Program-made: the position numbers and the translations under genes
Notes under the pieces: generated by a model
Told to the model about the DNA's origin: nothing
Seen by the model: the letters and a program-made list of their open reading frames with translations, nothing else
Databases searched by the model: none
Part shown: positions 53,919-60,788 of the stretch, piece by piece
How positions within the stretch are numbered: position 1 is the stretch's first letter
Layout: each line of letters opens with the position of its first letter
Assembly: GCA_963748485.1 (NCBI GenBank)
Contig: CAVVJF010000009.1
Span: 1,426,001-1,490,000, forward strand
Direction of reading: 5' to 3'
Length of the DNA stretch: 64,000 nucleotides
Origin: DASRWT01 sp963748485
Lineage (GTDB): Bacteria; Methylomirabilota; Methylomirabilia; Rokubacteriales; CSP1-6

Positions 53919-54016
53919 TGGCGGAAGCGTGTGGGAGTCGAACCCACCTTCGACTTGTCTAGAGCCGAACACCGGATTTGAAGTCCGGGAGGCCCACCGG
54001 GATCCTAGACGCTTCC
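53919..54016 (-). tRNA. selC: tRNA-Sec (anticodon UCA)
   Basis: The minus strand folds as a long tRNA: acceptor GGAAGCGT/ACGCTTCC, anticodon loop CTTCAAA (UCA) in an extended arm, a long variable arm around GGCTCTAGACAAGTC, T-arm GGTGGGTTCGACTCCCAC, discriminator G and an encoded CCA. The 94-base body plus GCCA, and the 8-bp acceptor stem, mark a selenocysteine tRNA. It lies upstream of selA-selB on the same strand. Confidence 0.97.
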
Positions 54017-54187
54017 GTTCGGCTAACTGTGCGAGAAATCAGCAGGAGAAGTTTACCACTGAGGCCGAAAATCGGTCGAGGTGTAACGAATCTCGTCGAC
54101 GATATGGCCTGGCTTCGACGCCGCGCATTCGCGATCGCCGCCATCGGCCGAAAAGTCCGGTGCGCGTCCAAATCAGCCATGAAATCG
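54017..54187. other. Intergenic stretch beside tRNA-Sec, no gene found
   Basis: About 170 bases of lower GC (near 55%). Open frames here run into tRNA-Sec or lack start signals and family likeness. No terminal repeats or integrase remnant is seen. It begins the lower-GC interval reaching about 55,550. Confidence 0.5.
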
Positions 54188-54216
54188 TTGGGATGCCCCG
54201 CGGCGCCAGCTATAAT
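54188..54216 (+). promoter_or_regulatory. Promoter in front of the decayed zinc-ribbon gene
   Basis: TTGGGA (54188-54193), 17-base spacer, TATAAT (54211-54216). It precedes the remnant by about 80 bases and is the best -10 match in the island. Confidence 0.5.
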
Positions 54217-54297
54217 CACGCCGATGTGAACCGACATTGATCACAAGAGACGCGTGGCCGCTAAGCTTTCGATCACCCTGCCGCGACAGAGGAGCCC

Positions 54298-54417
54298 CTG
54301 AAGTGTCCTCGGTACCAGCACGACAATCCGGATGGCCTGAAGTTCTGCGGAGAGTGCGGACCCTACCTCGCCGCAGTCAGTAGGAGCGTACCGTTAGGCC
54401 GTCGCCGGTTCCCATGA
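54298..54417 (+). pseudogene. Remnant start of a zinc-ribbon gene (adenylate-cyclase/ATPase class)
   Basis: The frame reads KCPRYQHDNPDGLKFCGECG, then runs to a stop at 54415-54417. It matches the typical MKCPxCQxxNPxGxKFCxECG opening of large signalling proteins (cyclase-AAA-TPR type). The start is CTG, preceded by GAGGAG; the second zinc Cys is Tyr; and the rest of the gene is missing. A dead fragment is the simplest view. Confidence 0.7.
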
Positions 54418-54721
54418 TTGCTCTGGGCGCGCGGTGCCGAGAGGCTGAGGATGCTGCTCCTCACCGACCAGGTTCGTCTCCTCGAAGCCGACCACGTGCC
54501 GGTACTCGTTGGCTCGCATCGCGTCTCGTCACTCCTCGCCAGGACGCCAGGGCCAGTCGGTTCGCGGCGCCGCAGACTCGCGTGGTGACGGTAGTCGTGA
54601 TCAGCGGCCCGGCGCCAAAGAGGGTCCAGCCGTTGCCGGTCGACGTCACGAGCCAATAGAGAACCCACCGTGAACGCTCCCGAGCCGCGCCGTTCACCTT
54701 GTCTTGTGCGCCAGCGAGCCA
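54418..54721. other. Non-coding stretch between pseudogene and membrane-protein pair
   Basis: About 300 bases. Open frames on both strands lack family likeness and good starts. Some may be eroded remains of the gene body that followed the zinc ribbon, but no similarity can be shown by eye. Confidence 0.45.
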
Positions 54722-54750
54722 TTGAAGGCAGAGTACTCCGCTGCTAGACT
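54722..54750 (+). promoter_or_regulatory. Promoter of the small membrane-protein pair
   Basis: TTGAAG (54722-54727), 17-base spacer, TAGACT (54745-54750). The predicted start lies within about 4 bases of the ATG at 54761, and no Shine-Dalgarno is present, so the transcript would be leaderless. Confidence 0.6.
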
Positions 54751-54760
54751 CTGCCAGTCA

Positions 54761-55090
54761 ATGAATCTTGATGTCGTCAACGCTCGTGTCGATCAGGCTC
54801 TGGCCGCTAACAGGCGTGCGGAGCATATTGTGATCGGGATGGCGATGGCGATCTTTTGCCTCGGGCTTTCTGTCGTCATCTTCGCCTACTGGAACAAGAA
54901 CCCCTACTTCGCGGCAGGGACCGTGATTCTTCAGGCCCTGCTTTACTGGCCGATTCGAGAGATCGCCCGACTAAGGCGAGAGAACGTCTCTCTTCAGGTA
55001 GTCCCTGTGATCGTTTCCAGTCTGCCACGCGACAGCGCTAGGAGCGAGATCGTCGCACTTCTTTCATTCATTCGAGGTGGGAGGAGATGA
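54761..55090 (+). CDS. Small two-helix membrane protein (unknown), first of a pair
   Basis: 109 residues from the ATG at 54761. An N-terminal helix (MNLDVVNARVDQALAANRRAEHI) leads to two membrane helices (about 25-44 and 49-65), then LRRENVSLQVVPVIVSSLPR and a cytosolic tail. This layout recalls the 2-TM 'TRADD-N-associated' proteins of bacterial conflict systems, but I cannot confirm the family. Its stop overlaps the next start (ATGA). Lower GC than the surroundings suggests transfer. Confidence 0.7.
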   Translation: MNLDVVNARVDQALAANRRAEHIVIGMAMAIFCLGLSVVIFAYWNKNPYFAAGTVILQALLYWPIREIARLRRENVSLQVVPVIVSSLPRDSARSEIVALLSFIRGGRR

Positions 55091-55431
55091 TCCTCGAGCG
55101 GCCGGCCGAGCTAGTCCTTCTCGAGGTTTACGACGCCTTGCGCTCGGGCAGCGAGACGCTAAGACCCCTAAAATTTCAACCTCTAACGCCCGCGAGCCGA
55201 GCGAGGCGAGGAATCGCGCTACTTCTAGGGCTCGTTGTTGGCTGCGGCAGCGGGTTCGCCTTGAGCAAGTTCGTCGGCCCGTGGTCAATCACCATTGGCG
55301 TGATAGGCGGCGTGGCGGTCGGCATGGTCGTTGGCGCGGTCGTAGTTGGGTTTGCTCCTGAGCTCTGGCGCCGGATACTATTCGGCAGGCGGCCATTCCC
55401 ACCTCCAGCTTTTCACAAGATGAGATCGTAA
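55087..55431 (+). CDS. Small two-helix membrane protein (unknown), second of a pair
   Basis: 114 residues. A soluble helical N-terminus (MILERPAELVLLEVYDALRSGSE) is followed by two membrane helices rich in Gly and Val (about 42-62 and 66-90) and a basic tail. No known family. Its start overlaps the previous stop and GGAGGAG lies just upstream, so the two are coupled and probably act together in the membrane. Confidence 0.7.
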   Translation: MILERPAELVLLEVYDALRSGSETLRPLKFQPLTPASRARRGIALLLGLVVGCGSGFALSKFVGPWSITIGVIGGVAVGMVVGAVVVGFAPELWRRILFGRRPFPPPAFHKMRS

Positions 55432-55556
55432 TGCGCTTACTTCGAGATTAGATGGAAGTACCCGCCTGATCTATCGAACTGTGTCGTGAGTTATTTCTCA
55501 ATGTCTACCCGGTGTGGTACGGCGTCGACTGCGCATGACCTGCCCTTCGCCGCGGC

Positions 55557-55862
55557 TTACACGCGGCGCAGCAACTCGCGGTAGCCTGCTTCCAGCCGCT
55601 TGAGTGTGTCGGCCAGGTTCTTGTCGTCCTTCGCCGCGGCGGCGTGCGCCCGCTTGCCGCCGCCGGCGGTGAGCTGCGTGCGCAAAGCGGCGAAGTTGGC
55701 GGTGGTCAGCGTCAGCAGCGATCCCGATGCAATGGGAGTCGCTTCACGGGCGGGCCCTGGTGCGGGGCGCGATGCCTTGGCAGCTCTTGCCTTCGTGGGT
55801 GACGCTTTCTCGGACGCGGGTTCGGGCGCAGGTTTGGCGCGGGGGTTCTTCTTCGTGGGCAT
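55557..55862 (-). CDS. Small basic Lys/Ala/Pro-rich protein in tail cluster
   Basis: 101 residues. The N-terminal half is disordered and Lys/Ala/Pro-rich (KKNPRAKPAPEPASEKASPTK); the C-terminal half is helical (NFAALRTQLTAGGGKR to ADTLKRLEAGYRELLRRV). No family recognised. It follows the beta-helix gene by 18 bases and closes the cluster. It may be a cargo, chaperone or scaffold of the tail-like particle (inference). Confidence 0.6.
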   Translation of the reverse strand: MPTKKNPRAKPAPEPASEKASPTKARAAKASRPAPGPAREATPIASGSLLTLTTANFAALRTQLTAGGGKRAHAAAAKDDKNLADTLKRLEAGYRELLRRV

Positions 55863-55880
55863 GGGATTTCTCCTTCGCCA

Positions 55881-58667
55881 TCAGACCACCCCTTCGAGAT
55901 TCAGTGGCGCCCACGGCGCTGCCAGGGGGGTGCCGGATTCGACCATGATCTTGCCGCGGCAGATGTTGCCAAGCACGGTGTAATGCAGCCGTGCGGCTCG
56001 GATGTCGAGCGAGGTGCCGCCCCCGACTACGCGGTTATTGGCGACGATCAACGTGTTCGACCTTAGGCGCACGTCAGGCGCTTCACCGCCGTCGTCGCGA
56101 TAGCACTCGTTGTGGCTGAACACACCCTCGCCGCCGGTGAACTCCAGGAGCACGGTAGGCTCCTGGCTGCGCGTGCGGATCTGGTTTCCGGTCGCGGCGT
56201 AGCGCGCGCCCCCACCTTTTGCCAGGATGGCGGAACCGGTGATGTCGTTGAACTGGTTGTTCTCGATCGACAAGTGATCAAGCACGCCTCCGGATTCGAG
56301 CATCAGGCCGACTTTGACTTGGGCGATCTGGTTCTGCTTGATCATGGCCGTGTGCAACGGCGCGGTGACGAAGATGCCGGCGTGACCGAAACCCTGGATT
56401 CGGTTGCCGAGGATCTGGCAACCGCTGATCGCGTTGCTCGCCGTTGGCCCCGGCGCGAGGACAATGCCGCGTTGTTGCTTGGGCGGGGCTTCCTTGGCCT
56501 GCAGGATGTCGTTGTCGAGCACGCGCAGGCCGCTGAGGCTGGCGACAATGCCGTGGCCCAACACGCTGAATACGTTCGCCTGCACCTCGAGGCCGAAGCC
56601 AGGCGCGGTCATGCCGGTCAGCAGGAAGCCGGTCTCCTCGCAGCCGTTCACACGATTGCCACAAATCCTGTTGACGAGCTGGTGCACGGTCACCGGCGCG
56701 AAGGCTATCGCCGCCGTCGTGCAATCGAGGCTGTTGTCCTCGATGCGCACGTCGGCCAGGCCGGCCGCGCCAGCGCCGCTGGGAGCGCTGCCGCTGCGGA
56801 TGCCGATGGGCGCCACCAGCCCGTTGTCGCGCAGGGTGAGGTCCATGAGCGCGTCGGCCAATCCGATCGCGGCCCATTGCGGATCCTGGCCTTCGACGCG
56901 GATCGCCAGGTGCTCGACGCGGATGCTGCGGGAAGCGACCACGCCCACCGCATCCTGCGGGGCGGTGATCGACCCACGGCACAGCACCGAGAAGGAATCG
57001 AGCACGATGTCCTGGCTCTTGTTGATGAGAACGGCGCCCGTCGCCTTGGTGGCGAGCAGCTGCGAGGCGATGCCCTTGCCGATGAGCCTCACCGAGCGAG
57101 CGCCTTCGATCTTCACCGGCGCCTCCAACGCGTAATTGCCGACGGCCAGGCACACCGTGCCGCCACCGGCCTTGATGACCTGGTCGATCGCCATCTGGAT
57201 CGTCAACGTGCCACCGGCGTGCGACGTCGGCGTGACGCATGCGCCGCAGCTGCAATCGTGGCCGTCGCCGCGCGGCGGCCAGGGCGTGCGACAGTCGGTC
57301 ACCGTGCCGCTGGCGACGTCCCAGATGCCCAGCCGCGCATAGTGATGGTGGATCCCGCGCGGTGGGGCGTTGTCGAGTTGCTCGACAGACGCATCGGCGG
57401 TGCGCGCAGCGAATACCCAATAGTCGCCAGAGCGAAAGCCCCTCGTGCCCCGGGTGGCAAAGCTGACCGTGACGCCGTCTTCGAGCAGCAGCGTGGTGCC
57501 GGCGGCGGGTACCGTGATGACGCCGGTGGATCCGACGGCGTCGAGGTCCTGGAACGGCTGCGTCGTGCCACCCGGGCCGGTTCGAAGCACCGTGCCCTTC
57601 TGATCCCAGAGGCGCACACGCAGGTTGCGAGCGCGCGGCGAGTCCGCATCCGGGAATGTCTGCGGCGCGGGCAGCATCTCGTCGGGCAGCGCTGGCGCGA
57701 AGGTGATGCGGCGCGCGGCCTCGTTGATGGTGATACGGCGCATCTCCCCTGAGCGCTGCGAGAGCTCGCGCACGTCGTCGATGATCTCGACCCAGTCGCC
57801 GGTGTTGAAGCGCAGGACGTCGTCGCGGCCCAGGGTCTGCAGCTCCAGCTCGGTGGCCGACACCATGCTCGCCACGCGGCTGCCCACAGATGCGTTGTTG
57901 GCCGACCACTTGAACGTCGCGGTGCCGTCAGGCAGGCCAGCGTCCTGTATCTCCACACGATAGGTCTGGTTCTCCAGCCCACGATAGCCCCCGGTCGGCG
58001 GCAGCTCGCAGGGGTCGGACGACGGCGGCACATCGAACGTGCCGGTGGAGAGACGCCCCGAGGAGGCGGCGATCAGCGTGGACCAGCCTTCCAGATCGCC
58101 GTCGGGCGAGGCGCAGGTGGCACCGCGCGCGTCGTCCCCGAGCGCGCGCACCTGCCACACGGTCTGCAGCCGCGAGCTGGTCTCTACCCCGACCGCGATC
58201 TCGACCAGCTCTGGGCGCTCCAGGTGCGTGAGCTCCCGCTGCCACACGTCGAGGTAGACGAGATGCGTGTTCTTCGTGGGCAGCGCTGGCGCGTTTGGCA
58301 GGTAGGGCTGCTCGGCGTAGTCGATGGGATCGACAAAGGTCGGCTCGCCCATCACCGGGTCAAAGAGTGTCTTCGCGGGGTCGGCGGACGTGGCGCCATG
58401 GTTCTCGGCCAAGAGACCATCCACGTAGAGCCGCCCTTTGGCGATGGACAACGTTCCTGCCGCCGCGATGATCCTGAATGCGTCAGGAGTGATCGACGAT
58501 ACCGTGCTCGGGCCAAGGATGTCGCTGGCCTCGGCGCGCAGGCGCCGATCCGTCACCGCGCGGGAGACGTTGAAATCGGCGTCCAGCAGGAGGCCGCCCT
58601 GCTTGATCTCGACGCCAGCAAAGTCGTCCAGCGCGTTGAAGCGGTTTCCAGAAACGTCGGCACCCAT
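55881..58667 (-). CDS. DUF6519-like protein with right-handed beta-helix
   Basis: 928 residues. The N-terminal part (about 1-430) opens MGADVSGNRFNALDDFAGVEIKQGG and includes LLDADFNVSRAVTDRR, a pattern of DUF6519 proteins found beside baseplate genes. The C-terminal part (about 480-900) has parallel-beta-helix repeats with many NxxxxN turns (IEDNSLDCTTAAI, ISGCQILGNRIQGFGH). A CDCSCGAC-like Cys cluster separates the two. Such proteins may form tail fibres or surface-binding spikes. Confidence 0.75.
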   Translation of the reverse strand: MGADVSGNRFNALDDFAGVEIKQGGLLLDADFNVSRAVTDRRLRAEASDILGPSTVSSITPDAFRIIAAAGTLSIAKGRLYVDGLLAENHGATSADPAKTLFDPVMGEPTFVDPIDYAEQPYLPNAPALPTKNTHLVYLDVWQRELTHLERPELVEIAVGVETSSRLQTVWQVRALGDDARGATCASPDGDLEGWSTLIAASSGRLSTGTFDVPPSSDPCELPPTGGYRGLENQTYRVEIQDAGLPDGTATFKWSANNASVGSRVASMVSATELELQTLGRDDVLRFNTGDWVEIIDDVRELSQRSGEMRRITINEAARRITFAPALPDEMLPAPQTFPDADSPRARNLRVRLWDQKGTVLRTGPGGTTQPFQDLDAVGSTGVITVPAAGTTLLLEDGVTVSFATRGTRGFRSGDYWVFAARTADASVEQLDNAPPRGIHHHYARLGIWDVASGTVTDCRTPWPPRGDGHDCSCGACVTPTSHAGGTLTIQMAIDQVIKAGGGTVCLAVGNYALEAPVKIEGARSVRLIGKGIASQLLATKATGAVLINKSQDIVLDSFSVLCRGSITAPQDAVGVVASRSIRVEHLAIRVEGQDPQWAAIGLADALMDLTLRDNGLVAPIGIRSGSAPSGAGAAGLADVRIEDNSLDCTTAAIAFAPVTVHQLVNRICGNRVNGCEETGFLLTGMTAPGFGLEVQANVFSVLGHGIVASLSGLRVLDNDILQAKEAPPKQQRGIVLAPGPTASNAISGCQILGNRIQGFGHAGIFVTAPLHTAMIKQNQIAQVKVGLMLESGGVLDHLSIENNQFNDITGSAILAKGGGARYAATGNQIRTRSQEPTVLLEFTGGEGVFSHNECYRDDGGEAPDVRLRSNTLIVANNRVVGGGTSLDIRAARLHYTVLGNICRGKIMVESGTPLAAPWAPLNLEGVV

Positions 58668-58691
58668 GTGTGGTTTTCCTTTCGGCGTAGC

Positions 58692-60788
58692 TCACGTGAC
58701 GTAGAAGATGCCGGCGTGCAATCCGAATCGCAGGTATTCGTCAAGCCGGGTACGAAGATTGGTCTCACGCTGCGGCTGGTACAGCGGATGCATCACGCCG
58801 ATCTCGCCTTCGTCGTCGGCGCCCTGGCGTATGACCAGCGCCGTGGCGCCACGCAGCTGGGCGTAGGCCGGAGCGCCATAGCGCAGTGAGGTAAAGTGCG
58901 GCAGCGCGTCCGGATCCTCGTCGCCGGGAACGCAGCGGAAGCACCTGGGCGTGAGCGAGCCCGGGGGCACCCAGCAGAAGCGCACGCAGCCTTCTTGCTT
59001 GCGCTCGACCCACACCGGCGCCTTCCACGTGTCGGAGGTGGCGTGTCGCGCGAAGAAGATGGAGTTGGACGCCAAGCGCATCAGCCGCACATGCAGCTTG
59101 CCGATGATCGTGCTGTCGCGAAGCGTCATCTCGGCACCCGGCTGGCCAGGTGCGATGCCTTCGAAGGCGACAGCCTCCGGCGATCCAGCGTCCACGATGC
59201 AGTCCACCAGGTTCACCGTGGCGTCGCCGGCCACCTGCAACGTCCCCAGGATGCATTGCTCGAGCGTGACCGTGGCAAACGTGTGCTCGATCCTCAGACT
59301 CGCCGCACCTGGCGACGCGGCGCGGCCATTCGTGTTCAGGCTCAGGCCCGGGACCAGCGTGCAATGGCGCAGCACCAGCTCGCGTGGCTCGTCGTCGGTT
59401 GCGGCGACGAGCTGCAACGCTCCGCCACTGATGACCAGACCGTCGAGCACCAGTCGCCCACGCGCGCCGATGTCGAGCGTGATCGCGCCACCCGAGGCGA
59501 TCAAGGGCCGGGCACCGTTGCGCGCGGTCACCATCACTTCGAGACCCGGCGCACCGGGGGCGGTAACGCCGTCGACCTTGAACGTGGGCGTCTGTGCATA
59601 GGTGAGGCTATCGTTGATGACGAGCCGCCCACCGGAGGCGATCGCATCAAGATGCGGTTGCAGGGCTTCGCCCTGGCTCGCGCTGCGGAGGACAGGCAGC
59701 AGCTCCCCGCGCAGGGGGCGTTCGTATTCACCGCCCCCGATGGGTCGCGAGAAGCCGCTGTGGAAGGTGCCGAGGATGGTGCCGGCAATGTTCGCACCCA
59801 GCAGCACGCGCCCGAGCTGCGGATCGATGGAGATCTTGTCCGCGTTCACGGTGCTCGCCGAGCCCTCGTGCGCCCAGCCCCCGGGCACGTCGCGCAGGTC
59901 GCACACGCGGATGCTCGCCACGTCGATGGTAATCGGCGGCTTCGTGGGGTCGGCGTCGGGCCGCGACAGCACAATGCTCCTGCCGGCGCCGTAGTCGTTC
60001 GCCAGCGTCGGGTCGGGTGGGGCAGCCTTCACCGCCCTCGCCATCAGGCGCAGGTTGATCGGGTCCGGCACGTTCGCTGGCTCGGCGATGTGGGAGATCA
60101 CCGTCTCGGTCGCCGGCCAGCGGAACAAGGGCTGATCGGCCCCCAGCGGATTGAAGCGGAACCTGCGTCCCGTCGCATCGCTGGGGTCAGGGGTGAGAGG
60201 TACATTGCTCAGCCGGAACGGCCGCAGACGCCACAGGAAGAGGCCGATGTTGAGAATGTTGTAGCGCCCCGAGCCGGCTTCGGGGCGGCGCATCTCCGCC
60301 GTGTGCGCCACTGCGTTGAACGCGCCGCCGATCTGCAGCATGCGCGGCGTGGAGCCCAGGTCGGCAGTGGCCGGCGCGTGCAGCCGTACATGGTTCATGT
60401 GCTGGGTGGTCGCGAGCTGCTCGAAGAACTCCACCGCGCGTGCCGGCCAGTCGGTCACGTCGCGCGCCAGCTGTTCGAGCATCGCGGCCGTGCCCTTGCG
60501 GCCCCGGAAGGCGAGGGTGTTCGCGATCTCGGCACGCGGCGCGACGACGGGTGCGATCACGCCATGCAACGGCCGGTACCCGATCAGATCGCCGATGTAC
60601 GGCGCGACCCAATCCTGGCAGGTCTCGATGAACTGGTCATCGTAGAGCTGTGCGATGTTCTCTTCCAGTGCCTCGAACTCCTGCGCGATCAGCGACACCA
60701 GGGCGTACAACGGCTTGCCCTGCTCCTCGTCGCGGATGCGATGGACAGCGGGCAGCAGCCGATAGAGGCGTTCAGCGCTGAGGCTCAT
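58692..60788 (-). CDS. Phage tail protein I-like fused to beta-rich C-terminal region
   Basis: 698 residues from the ATG at 60788, which overlaps the baseplate gene stop (ATGA). The N-terminal part (about 1-190) reads LLPAVHRIRDEEQGKPLYALVSLIAQEFEALEENI and WVAPYIGDLIGYRPL, like the P2 tail protein I family of baseplate wedges. The C-terminal part (about 430-640) is beta-solenoid-like, with LRHCTLVPG and NLVDCIVDAGS turns. Two Cys pairs lie near the end (VRFCWVPPG and CFRCVPG). A fusion of baseplate connector and receptor-binding part fits. Confidence 0.75.
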   Translation of the reverse strand: MSLSAERLYRLLPAVHRIRDEEQGKPLYALVSLIAQEFEALEENIAQLYDDQFIETCQDWVAPYIGDLIGYRPLHGVIAPVVAPRAEIANTLAFRGRKGTAAMLEQLARDVTDWPARAVEFFEQLATTQHMNHVRLHAPATADLGSTPRMLQIGGAFNAVAHTAEMRRPEAGSGRYNILNIGLFLWRLRPFRLSNVPLTPDPSDATGRRFRFNPLGADQPLFRWPATETVISHIAEPANVPDPINLRLMARAVKAAPPDPTLANDYGAGRSIVLSRPDADPTKPPITIDVASIRVCDLRDVPGGWAHEGSASTVNADKISIDPQLGRVLLGANIAGTILGTFHSGFSRPIGGGEYERPLRGELLPVLRSASQGEALQPHLDAIASGGRLVINDSLTYAQTPTFKVDGVTAPGAPGLEVMVTARNGARPLIASGGAITLDIGARGRLVLDGLVISGGALQLVAATDDEPRELVLRHCTLVPGLSLNTNGRAASPGAASLRIEHTFATVTLEQCILGTLQVAGDATVNLVDCIVDAGSPEAVAFEGIAPGQPGAEMTLRDSTIIGKLHVRLMRLASNSIFFARHATSDTWKAPVWVERKQEGCVRFCWVPPGSLTPRCFRCVPGDEDPDALPHFTSLRYGAPAYAQLRGATALVIRQGADDEGEIGVMHPLYQPQRETNLRTRLDEYLRFGLHAGIFYVT

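Noticed and set aside
53929..54240. Open frames crossing tRNA-Sec on both strands
   Set aside because: They read through the tRNA body, which has a clear fold, and show no protein family likeness.
53919..55556. A classical genomic island integrated at the 3' end of tRNA-Sec
   Set aside because: The low-GC patch lies on the 5' side of the tRNA. No integrase or repeated tRNA 3' end is seen.
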